Below, one piece after another: positions 1 through 6,690 of a DNA stretch of 6,767 bases (its first letter is position 1; the number at the start of each line of letters is the position of its first letter). Both the position numbers and the translations under genes were made by a program. This DNA comes from Promethearchaeota archaeon (GTDB taxonomy: Archaea; Asgardarchaeota; Lokiarchaeia; Sigynarchaeales; SOKP01): assembly GCA_016839905.1 (NCBI GenBank), contig JAEOTJ010000210.1, forward strand, positions 1 to 6,767. The letters are read 5' to 3'. The notes under the pieces were generated by a model. It was not told where the DNA came from. It made no database searches and saw only the letters and a program-made list of their open reading frames with translations.

Positions 1-30
1 CTTTTTTAATTTTTTAATTACATTATAATA

Positions 31-99
31 TCATTTAAGCAAACTTTCAATTCTATCAACTTCTTTTTTTGATGATTTATGCCCATTCGTTTTTTTTTA
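31..99 (-). pseudogene. Fossil C-terminal tail of a paralogous membrane-anchored surface protein
   Basis: Read on the reverse strand, the 22 codons before the TGA at 31-33 spell a tail starting KKTNGHKSSKKE and ending DRIESLLK. The intact surface protein encoded at 3682-6501 ends KKTKSHKSSKKE...ERIEGLID. By hand alignment about 53 of 69 bases match without a gap. Upstream of the KK codons the frame hits a stop within the A9 run (97-99). The one-base-shifted frame, which would restore a leucine before KK, also reaches a stop. The hydrophobic helix and ectodomain expected before such a tail are absent; the promoter region of the SIR2-TPR gene lies there instead. The fragment has no start codon of its own and is not expected to be translated. 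It is best read as the leftover end of a gene truncated by rearrangement or insertion. The alternative is chance similarity in AT-rich, lysine-rich coding sequence, which I think is less likely given the run of matching residues. Confidence 0.7.
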
Positions 100-107
100 A
101 AAATCAT

Positions 108-122
108 TAATATATTTAAATT
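108..122 (+). promoter_or_regulatory. Candidate TATA box for the SIR2-TPR gene
   Basis: The sequence TAATATATTTAAATT resembles an archaeal TATA element. Its centre near 115 would place a transcript start around 140 and give a leader of about 40 nt before the ATG at 180. A second TATA-like stretch, TTTATAAA at 156-163, is too close to the ATG for the usual spacing of about 26 bp. There is no good Shine-Dalgarno sequence; AAGG ends one base before the ATG. Confidence 0.4.
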
Positions 123-179
123 ATACAATGTTGATTTTAAATGAGAATGAACTTGTTTATAAATAGTTGATAAAAAGGT

Positions 180-2174
180 ATGGAGAATAAAGTATTTATT
201 AAATCTTCTTTAAATTTGCATGAATTATGTGAAGAGCAAGCAAAATATACATTCTTAGCTGGGGCGGGCATTTCTATGAATGCCCCCTCAAATATCCCAT
301 CAGCGAGGCAAATAGTAAAAAGTCTCTTGAATATTTGTGCTCCTGAGGAAGATCAGCCTTATATTCTTGATATTAAATCTTTAGGATATGAAATCTTTGT
401 TGAAATCTTCCAGAATAACGTAGATCCTAATTTACGTTTTTTAGATTATTTTGATCAAATTACTAAACCTAATATTATTCATTATTTTCTTGCTATGATG
501 TTAAAAGGGAAACATCACGTAATTACAACAAATTTTGATTATTTAATTGAACTTGCATTAATGAAAATTGAGGATAATTTAGAGAATATCGTTCTGGTTA
601 TCACCAAGAAGGATTATTCTAAATATAATACTCCTGGAAAAAATGATAAACTTATGATTTACAAACTTCATGGTTCTAAGAAAAATATTATTACAAAAGA
701 GAATACCAAAAAGTCTTTGATTACAACTATATCATCCCTTGGAAGGGATAGAGAACAAGGGGAAACGTTTGCTATAGAGCCTTATAAAAAACCCGCCATA
801 ATAAACTTAATGAGAGATAGAACCCTTATCGTGTTGGGTTATTCGGGTTCAGATGATTTTGACATAAGTCCTACCTTACTTGAATTACCAGAGTTAAATA
901 GAATAATATGGATATCTCATTCTACTTCTGATACACCATCAATTCATTTAATTAACCAAGATGTTCATTTAGAAGATCAATCATTTCATCAATTCTCGTC
1001 AACAGATCAGATGCTTATTGATTTAGCACAAAATGTTCCTTATGAAATTTACCGAATAACTGGAAATACGAGTATTATTGCTGAAATGATTTGGGCTTCA
1101 ATTTTTCCCAATAAAGACAAGAATATTTATGATCTAATTTCAGAAAGAGATACTCAAACAACTGATTTTAAGGAATATATCTCTTCAATTTATGTAGATA
1201 TAACTGAAATTGATAAGTTGTTTTTCGCAGAGGAGGTTTTCTCCATTTTTGGACTTTATGAACGTGCACTCCACTGTATTGATAAGGGAATAGAGCTTGC
1301 GACTCAAAAAAACGATCCCGATCTTAAAATCAGATTTATTAAAAAAATGGGGACAATTCATATGGCAAGGGAAGAATACGATGATGCTTTGAAATGCAGA
1401 GAAGAAGCCATAGACTTTTATTCAAAAATTAATGACTTAAGTGGTAAAGCTGATCAATTATTATCAATCGGTTCAATATATCGGTCCAAATTTGATTACG
1501 ACCAAGCCTTAAAATTTGTAAAAGAAGCATATTCAATTCATAAAAAGCTAGATAATACTTATGGTCTAGCAAGTGATTTGAATTTATTAGGTTTAATTTT
1601 CTCTAGAAAGGCAAATAAGAGAAAAGCATTATCATATTATAAGAAGGGCTTGAGATACTCTGAGATCAACGGAGATCTATATTCAAAGGCTGTATTTTTA
1701 TCCAATATAGGCGTAATACATTATAACTCTAAGGAATACAACGAAGCTTTGCCTTATTATTACGATTCTTTAAAAATCGAGGATATTCTTGGAAGAACTT
1801 GGGAATCTTTTATGGTGTTAAATCGCATTGCTGAAATTCATTATGATAAAAAAGAATGGAAAGAGGCTATTCCCAATTTTAAGAGAGCTTTAGAAATCGC
1901 AGAAAATATTGGTGAAGACGATATTGCTTTCATTCAATATGATCAGGGCATTGGTCATATGTTAAGCTATCTTGGAATTTGTTATGAGGAGATTGGAGAA
2001 CTTGAAACCGCCTTGAGATATTATGAGAAATTGTTAAAAAGAGACGAATTATTTAACGATATAAAATCAATTAAAATTGATTTAGAACACATTGGAAATC
2101 TTCATTTAAAACTCAATGATAATGCATTAGCCGAGGAATTTTTGACGCGTGCTCGTAAAATGGAAAATGATTAG
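180..2174 (+). CDS. SIR2-family (SIR2_2-like) NADase-type protein with C-terminal TPR array
   Basis: Residues 1 to about 270 form a SIR2-like Rossmann domain. It has the NAD-binding GAGIS at 28-32, TTNFD at 116-120 (N118 and D120), a KLHG motif with the predicted catalytic His164, and GYSGSDDFDI at 220-229. There is no cysteine between His164 and this last motif, so the zinc ribbon of deacetylase sirtuins is missing. This fits the defence-associated branch (ThsA, DSR and SIR2-Ago relatives) that hydrolyses NAD+. Residues 270-345 are a helical linker. Residues 349-661 are TPRs with helix-A anchors G391, G431, G471, G511 and A551 exactly 40 residues apart, then G599 and G639. No STAND or AAA NTPase lies between the two parts. 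There is no signal peptide or membrane helix, so the protein should be cytoplasmic. The ATG at 180 is firm because in-frame stops lie at 168 and 171 and GAGIS comes soon after. The inferred role is a TPR sensor controlling NAD+ depletion during infection or stress. A deacylase or ADP-ribosyl-related activity cannot be excluded. Confidence 0.92.
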   Translation: MENKVFIKSSLNLHELCEEQAKYTFLAGAGISMNAPSNIPSARQIVKSLLNICAPEEDQPYILDIKSLGYEIFVEIFQNNVDPNLRFLDYFDQITKPNIIHYFLAMMLKGKHHVITTNFDYLIELALMKIEDNLENIVLVITKKDYSKYNTPGKNDKLMIYKLHGSKKNIITKENTKKSLITTISSLGRDREQGETFAIEPYKKPAIINLMRDRTLIVLGYSGSDDFDISPTLLELPELNRIIWISHSTSDTPSIHLINQDVHLEDQSFHQFSSTDQMLIDLAQNVPYEIYRITGNTSIIAEMIWASIFPNKDKNIYDLISERDTQTTDFKEYISSIYVDITEIDKLFFAEEVFSIFGLYERALHCIDKGIELATQKNDPDLKIRFIKKMGTIHMAREEYDDALKCREEAIDFYSKINDLSGKADQLLSIGSIYRSKFDYDQALKFVKEAYSIHKKLDNTYGLASDLNLLGLIFSRKANKRKALSYYKKGLRYSEINGDLYSKAVFLSNIGVIHYNSKEYNEALPYYYDSLKIEDILGRTWESFMVLNRIAEIHYDKKEWKEAIPNFKRALEIAENIGEDDIAFIQYDQGIGHMLSYLGICYEEIGELETALRYYEKLLKRDELFNDIKSIKIDLEHIGNLHLKLNDNALAEEFLTRARKMEND

Positions 2175-2246
2175 TAAGGAAATCGATTATATTTAAAGCT
2201 AATTTATTTGAGGTTCATTTCTTACTACACTAATAGAATTTACTAT

Positions 2247-2282
2247 AAAAATTAGAAAAAAATAATAAAATCTGATTAAAAA
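2247..2282 (-). terminator. T-tract terminator of the reverse-strand surface-protein operon
   Basis: On the reverse strand this stretch, 65-100 nt past the stop of the propeller gene, carries T5, T4, T7 and T5 runs (2278-2282, 2267-2270, 2256-2262, 2247-2251). Clustered T-tracts on the non-template strand are the usual archaeal termination signal. The forward SIR2-TPR transcript has only weaker T-rich sequence just after its stop, at about 2188-2225. Confidence 0.5.
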
Positions 2283-2298
2283 TGAGAGAGTTCATTCT

Positions 2299-2315
2299 TT
2301 CTTACGATGTAAGAA
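2299..2315. repeat. Perfect 7-bp inverted repeat in the convergent gap
   Basis: TTCTTAC and GTAAGAA flank a GAT loop, and an extra G-U pair is possible in the forward RNA. The repeat lies 125 bp after the SIR2-TPR stop and 31 bp after the propeller stop. It could fold in either transcript, either as a 3'-end structure or as a barrier to read-through. No long U-run follows it directly on either strand, so it is not a classic bacterial intrinsic terminator. Confidence 0.5.
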
Positions 2316-2346
2316 GTCTTCATTTACTACCACAAGTAGGACTGAA

Positions 2347-3657
2347 TTATTTCTTTCTATTAAATTTTTTAATTCTATAAACAGAAATCAATGAAATTAA
2401 AAAACTGATTAATATCAAGCTATATCCCGAAATAATACTATTATTTGCATTATCTTCATTATCTGTTTTCGTTTCAGCCTCTTCCATAGGGCATTGATGT
2501 AAAACTTTAAAGGATGAGCCACTACAAAATACTATTAGGTTCGCATTGGCAGAAATATCAACTCCATTTATATCATTAGCCATTGTCATTTCTAATACGG
2601 GGATGTGGCTGGATTTATGAAAAACAAAAAGATTTTTATCAAGACTTCCTATAATATAGCTTCCATTAGAGGACATTGCTAAATCGTATATTTTTCCTAT
2701 CATTGTTTTATTCCATAACGGTAATGAATTTGATCTTTCAAAAAGAAAGACTCCCGTATTCCAATTTCCTGTAGCCATATATTTCCCATCTGAAGAAATG
2801 GCTGTTGACCAACAATGAATTCCCGAATGATTTAACATTGGTATTGTTGAAGTCATATTAAATAAAATTGCTCCCGCAGGCCACTGTGCTCCAACTGCAA
2901 TATATGACCCATTTTCAGAAATATCGACTGAAAAAGGATAGCTTTCACTTATGTAATAATTTTGAACCAAACTCACGCTAGACCCTGTTCTGTTAAATAA
3001 AGCAACCTCACCATCGTCTCCAGTACCATATTTCGCAACAATGAAATAAGTGCCATTTGAAGATATAGAAACCCCTAAACCTGCATATCCTCCCACGCCA
3101 TCAGTCCAAATGGGAATGTTTGTGGAATTATGGAGTAATACCACTCCGGGAGCACCATAAGTACCCGTTCCAATAATATATTCTCCATTAGCTGAAATAT
3201 CGATCCAATATATTTCGCCCGAAGGATTACTATAGTGCCATGATGGAGTAGAATCATCGTAGTAGTATGCTCTAATCCCTTTACTCCCACTAGTCGTTGC
3301 TATATTCTTTCCATCCGCTGAAATAACTACATCAGCACCTCCATAAGATGAGGTCCATATTGGTTGAGAAGAATTACTTCTGAAAAGAGTTAAATTTTGA
3401 CCGGTGATGGCAGCAATATATTCTCCATCTGCCGAGATCGCCACATCTCCAATCGTTCTAACATCTGAATATTCCCATAACAATGAATAAGTATGAATGT
3501 TCGAAGGTTTTGGTTTAAAAGAGTTCATTGTAATTTCAGTATTATGTTTCTCAATTCTTATAAACGTAGAAAAACTTATCATTATTGGAATTAAAATGAA
3601 AAAAAGTAAGATGCCTAGTTTTTTTTCCGTATTCTTATTCTTTTCTTTTGTTTTCAT
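2347..3657 (-). CDS. Membrane-anchored extracellular beta-propeller protein (eight WD40/PQQ-like repeats)
   Basis: The protein has 436 residues. Residues 14-33 are a hydrophobic segment after a lysine-rich start (signal peptide or signal anchor). Residues 411-427 are a second hydrophobic helix, followed by a basic tail (RIKKFNRKK). Between them lie eight repeats of 38-48 residues. Each contains an 'IS(A/S)(D/N)G.YI' turn, with glycines at 78, 116, 158, 202, 250, 291 and 332 and a degenerate last copy at 372. Each also has a strand of the form '(I/L)PxW' (W61, W101, W140, W184, W315, with V or L in the others). This predicts a seven- or eight-bladed propeller outside the cell. Many N-X-S/T sequons fit a glycosylated archaeal surface protein. 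No catalytic motif is seen, so binding or scaffolding is more likely than enzymatic activity. An in-frame stop at 3679-3681 limits the start, and the ATG at 3657 has no Shine-Dalgarno sequence. The gene is probably co-transcribed with the beta-helix gene 24 bp upstream. Confidence 0.85.
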   Translation of the reverse strand: MKTKEKNKNTEKKLGILLFFILIPIMISFSTFIRIEKHNTEITMNSFKPKPSNIHTYSLLWEYSDVRTIGDVAISADGEYIAAITGQNLTLFRSNSSQPIWTSSYGGADVVISADGKNIATTSGSKGIRAYYYDDSTPSWHYSNPSGEIYWIDISANGEYIIGTGTYGAPGVVLLHNSTNIPIWTDGVGGYAGLGVSISSNGTYFIVAKYGTGDDGEVALFNRTGSSVSLVQNYYISESYPFSVDISENGSYIAVGAQWPAGAILFNMTSTIPMLNHSGIHCWSTAISSDGKYMATGNWNTGVFLFERSNSLPLWNKTMIGKIYDLAMSSNGSYIIGSLDKNLFVFHKSSHIPVLEMTMANDINGVDISANANLIVFCSGSSFKVLHQCPMEEAETKTDNEDNANNSIISGYSLILISFLISLISVYRIKKFNRKK

Positions 3658-3671
3658 TGTTATATGTCCAT

Positions 3672-3685
3672 TTAATGATCATTAA
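3672..3685. repeat. 14-bp perfect palindrome over the upstream stop codon
   Basis: TTAATGATCATTAA is perfectly self-complementary. It covers the TAA stop of the beta-helix gene and the beginning of the 24-bp gap before the propeller gene. It could be a protein-binding site, or a short RNA hairpin (5-bp stem, GATC loop) affecting the downstream start. In AT-rich DNA it may also be chance. Confidence 0.4.
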
Positions 3686-6501
3686 TCAATTAATCCTTCA
3701 ATTCTTTCAATTTCTTTTTTAGATGATTTATGACTCTTGGTTTTTTTTAGAATTCCTATGACTCCTATGGCGGAAACTCCTCCTATAACGCTAATTACCA
3801 CGATTATCATCATTAAATCTGAATCCTCTGGAGGTTGCGTATCATCTTCAGAAGCGGGCGAATGTTTTCTCACTTGGATGCTTGCATTACTGATTTTTCC
3901 AAAACTATCATTAGCAAAAAATTCAATGATTATGATATCCTCATGTGATAGAGGTGTCCAAATGGATGTCCATAGTGTTTGATTTATCGTGCCCGATTGA
4001 CCCGTAAAAGTATGATTCGCAGACCAATGCGTGCCATTCCAAATCCTATACCACATCGTATTGAGCGTAAAATCCTCAATGATTAAGGAAAAGCTTGGTG
4101 CTGAACTATTCATGTTAGAATTGAGTGAAGGTGAATCAATTGAAATGTTAGGGGCTAATGTATCCTTTAATATTGTTGTCATGTTACTTCCTATATTCCC
4201 TACAGAATCGTTAGCATGAAAAGTAATGTTGATATATCCATCTAAAAGATCATTCCAAGCCCATTGATCTATTGATCCGCTAGTAGATCCTGTAATGTCA
4301 AAAATGGTAGAATTCCCTTCTATTACATACCACGATTGATCCATATTATCTTCTATGATTAATAGGTCATAAGAAGGAGCTGAAGAATTGATAATTGCAT
4401 TATTTAAAGGCTCTATAATAATGACGATTGGAATGGTCGAATCTTTAGTCATCATTCCATCGGCAATCCCTATATAATTTCTGGAATCATTGACATGGAA
4501 ATGAATTTCTACATTACCGCTTCCAAATCCATCCCAGCCTGCTTGATTGATATCATCCGTTAATCCGATAAATGAGTAAATTGTTGGATCTGAACCGAGA
4601 GTATACCAAATACTATCTTGAATTCCCTCATCTATCGAAATCGTGAATTCTGGGGAATTATTGCCAAATAAAGTATTATTAGATGGAGATGAGATAGAGA
4701 TATTTGGGGCGTCCCAAAATAGGGGATAATTATCTTGTCCGCCTCCGCTCCCAGGAACGTCATAGGAGTAGCCAGGATCGCTCACACCATCATCATTAGC
4801 ATCTTTACCCGCTGCGAAACCTTCCCAGTAATTTCCGAGCGATCCATTATCCCAATTATTATTTGTAGCTTCATCTGTAGCGTGTTCTTCACCATTCCCA
4901 ATAAAAGTGTTATTAAAAATATTATTATTATTGGAATTGGAATCTGAAACCTTTATTCCATAATCTGAGTTATTTTTTAATACCGTGTTGGAGATGTTGT
5001 TCAAATCAGACTGGTGGAGATAAATACCGGATTCTGTATTGAAAGATGCACTACAGTTTGATATCGAATTATTATTGCTGAAGTGAACGGAGATTCCCCT
5101 AGTTCCTTGTGTAATATTGAGGTCTTGGATTGAAGAGTCATCTACATTAACGAGAATTATTTGTCCCGCATCAGTAAAATTATCCCCAATTAGATTATTT
5201 TCATCTTCATAATAATATATTTTTTTATTATTCAGTAAATTTGATGATTTTATTCTATTGGAGACATACTTTTTCTGAGAAGAAGAACTTAATAGTATTC
5301 CACCGCCTGTTAAGTTATTTTCAGAGACCGTGTTATTATAACTAGAATAAAAAGAAATTCCGAATGAGCCAAAAGAGATGTTATTTTTAGTAATTGAATT
5401 ATTATAACTGCTAATCCTAATATAAAGTCCCTTTAAATTACCTTGAATCCTATTTTCTGAGATATTATTAAACGTGCTTTCTGTCAAATAAACTCCATCT
5501 TGGTTATCTATTAGATTGTTATTTATAATGGTACAATTATCAGAATTACTGATATGGATACCATAACTTGCTTGTTCAGAAATGTTATTATTAGAAACAG
5601 TAATGTTAAATGCATTGTTTATTGTTATCGGTGTTGTTCCTTTGGTAAGGTTAAAGCCATTTATTGTCGAGTTTTCAACAAAATATAATAATATTTGCCC
5701 CGCATCCGTGAAATTACTTGCATCAAGTCCAGCTTCATTAACATAGTAATATACGGGACCTCCATTTACTGTATTCGACGTGGAGATGTAATTAGAGAGT
5801 AATTCACTCAATGTTCTTGCAACAATATCAATCCCGGATTGAATTAATCTATTTCCAGTAATATTATTTTGTCGAGATTCAGCAATCATTTCAAAACTTT
5901 CTATTCCTATTCCACTAATACATTGACTTATATTGTTATTTTTTACGAGATTATCCCAAGAAGCCCATTGTATTAAAATTCCCGTAGAAGTGTTAAATAT
6001 TACATTATTCGAAATCGTGTTGTTTCCGCAATGCCATAAGTCTATTCCCCAATTAAGGTTTGATAAATTGTTACCAGTCAATTGACTATTGTTTACATTT
6101 TCAAGCATTATCCCATCTAAAGATATTTCGCTACCAGAATTGAAAATCGTGCAATTTCTTATTTCAAAATAATCATTATAAGATTCAGCAATTTTTATCC
6201 CCCATCCTGTAGATGATTTATTTACATCAATTGTAATGTTTTCTATCACATAAGGTTCTCCCCAAGTGCCTTTTCCACTACACCAATCATAATTCGCGGC
6301 AGTAGTCCAGTTAGAACCCGTGATATGAATGAACGTGAAATTATTCCAATACCCTGAAGGATTTGGTTGGGCGAAAATATCTTCGCTATTAGCATTTACC
6401 TCTTGATTCGCCCTGAAATAATCATTAAAATTTGGTAATAACAAGCTTAAAAATCCGCATATTGTCAATATAAGTAATAAACTGGTAATCTTTTTGTTCA
6501 T
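3682..6501 (-). CDS. NosD-like parallel beta-helix surface protein with three Ig-like repeats and a C-terminal membrane anchor
   Basis: The protein has 939 residues. Residues 1-22 form a signal peptide (MNKK start, then a leucine-rich core). Residues of about 80-540 are PbH1-type beta-helix coils (repeated 'NNxISxN', 'GIxLxxS') of the NosD/CASH class, with two copies of an 'IYYY...NFTDAGQIxL' module (241-306 and 417-484). Residues 555-595 carry the usual NosD ending: NYW, a DANDDG calcium-loop-like segment, VSDPGY, then DNYPLF. Three Ig-like repeats follow (about 598-690, 692-783, 784-878), sharing 'S.P.N..........WY......I......I.Q..W......I.I.F..NDS'. Residues 897-916 are a membrane helix, followed by a 23-residue basic tail ending in ERIEGLID. 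N-X-S/T sequons are very frequent. The protein is most likely a glycosylated, cell-surface carbohydrate-binding or adhesive protein. Enzymatic activity on polysaccharide is possible, but no catalytic residues can be named. The start is supported by AGGAGG 8 nt upstream. It is the first gene of a likely two-gene operon. Confidence 0.88.
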   Translation of the reverse strand: MNKKITSLLLILTICGFLSLLLPNFNDYFRANQEVNANSEDIFAQPNPSGYWNNFTFIHITGSNWTTAANYDWCSGKGTWGEPYVIENITIDVNKSSTGWGIKIAESYNDYFEIRNCTIFNSGSEISLDGIMLENVNNSQLTGNNLSNLNWGIDLWHCGNNTISNNVIFNTSTGILIQWASWDNLVKNNNISQCISGIGIESFEMIAESRQNNITGNRLIQSGIDIVARTLSELLSNYISTSNTVNGGPVYYYVNEAGLDASNFTDAGQILLYFVENSTINGFNLTKGTTPITINNAFNITVSNNNISEQASYGIHISNSDNCTIINNNLIDNQDGVYLTESTFNNISENRIQGNLKGLYIRISSYNNSITKNNISFGSFGISFYSSYNNTVSENNLTGGGILLSSSSQKKYVSNRIKSSNLLNNKKIYYYEDENNLIGDNFTDAGQIILVNVDDSSIQDLNITQGTRGISVHFSNNNSISNCSASFNTESGIYLHQSDLNNISNTVLKNNSDYGIKVSDSNSNNNNIFNNTFIGNGEEHATDEATNNNWDNGSLGNYWEGFAAGKDANDDGVSDPGYSYDVPGSGGGQDNYPLFWDAPNISISSPSNNTLFGNNSPEFTISIDEGIQDSIWYTLGSDPTIYSFIGLTDDINQAGWDGFGSGNVEIHFHVNDSRNYIGIADGMMTKDSTIPIVIIIEPLNNAIINSSAPSYDLLIIEDNMDQSWYVIEGNSTIFDITGSTSGSIDQWAWNDLLDGYINITFHANDSVGNIGSNMTTILKDTLAPNISIDSPSLNSNMNSSAPSFSLIIEDFTLNTMWYRIWNGTHWSANHTFTGQSGTINQTLWTSIWTPLSHEDIIIIEFFANDSFGKISNASIQVRKHSPASEDDTQPPEDSDLMMIIVVISVIGGVSAIGVIGILKKTKSHKSSKKEIERIEGLID
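5050..5781 (-). repeat. Internal duplication of a beta-helix module (two copies about 534 bp apart)
   Basis: Residues 241-306 and 417-484 of the surface protein are homologous: both have a YYY strand, NFTDAGQI, a 'SxIxxxNxTxGT' strand, then 'NNxSISN'-type coils. The best-kept DNA segments are 5159-5182 and 5693-5716, which match at 21 of 24 bases with an offset of exactly 178 codons. The rest has diverged, so this is an old duplication or a repeat unit intrinsic to the family. Confidence 0.75.
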
Positions 6502-6509
6502 CGGTCTTT

Positions 6510-6515
6510 CCTCCT
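6510..6515 (-). promoter_or_regulatory. Strong Shine-Dalgarno site of the beta-helix gene
   Basis: The reverse strand reads AAAGGAGGAAAGACCG before the ATG at 6501. AGGAGG is spaced 8 nt from the start, close to the anti-SD complement, and it fixes this start. Neither of the other two complete genes in the window has a comparable site. Confidence 0.88.
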
Positions 6516-6553
6516 TTTTTTTAAATCTAAAATATTCTACTTTATAATTCTAT

Positions 6554-6606
6554 TTGAAATATTTTAAAGTTATTGTAAAAAAATACAATTCTTTTAATAT
6601 AAAAAG
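6554..6606 (-). promoter_or_regulatory. Promoter region of the surface-protein operon
   Basis: Two TATA-like elements are visible on the reverse strand: TTTTTATATTAAAAG (centre about 6598, predicted leader about 70 nt) and ACTTTAAAATATTTC (centre about 6563, predicted leader about 35 nt). Either would place the Shine-Dalgarno site inside the leader. I cannot choose between them, and AT-richness weakens both. Confidence 0.35.
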
Positions 6607-6659
6607 AAAAAATTAGGATTGCGTATCAAATTCAGTGATGACAAGATATTTAGATTGTT

Positions 6660-6690
6660 AATTAAAATTACTAAGAAAGAAATCCAATCA
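6660..6690 (-). terminator. Weak T-rich end region after the partial right-edge gene
   Basis: On the reverse strand the 30 bases after the putative stop at 6691 read as short T-runs (ATTTCTTTCTTAG, then AATTTTAATT). They could end the upstream transcript before the surface-operon promoter. No hairpin is evident. Confidence 0.25.

Noticed and set aside
103..111. ATCATTAAT shared with 3678-3686, as a possible insertion-site duplication
   Set aside because: The nine-base match lies on opposite sides of the two tail copies and is easily expected by chance in such AT-rich DNA.
156..163. TTTATAAA as the main SIR2-TPR promoter
   Set aside because: The usual spacing from TATA centre to transcript start would place the start inside the coding sequence, past the only allowed ATG.
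3075..3290. 71-codon reverse-strand open frame inside the propeller gene
   Set aside because: It lies entirely within the better-supported propeller coding sequence in another frame and shows no domain, RBS or composition of its own.
3497..3685. 62-codon forward frame with a hydrophobic segment, opposite the propeller gene start
   Set aside because: The hydrophobicity mirrors the antisense of the propeller signal segment. It has no RBS and overlaps two convincing reverse-strand genes.
4918..4932. ATT trinucleotide run
   Set aside because: It encodes the poly-Asn stretch in the beta-helix region (residues about 523-527) in an Asn-rich protein. It is a small slip-prone tract, not a separate element.
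3737..4947. Three short forward frames (3737-3982, 4031-4219, 4735-4947) opposite the beta-helix gene
   Set aside because: They are antisense shadows of a repeat-rich gene. Their isoleucine/serine-rich translations reflect the Asn- and Ile-rich sense codons.
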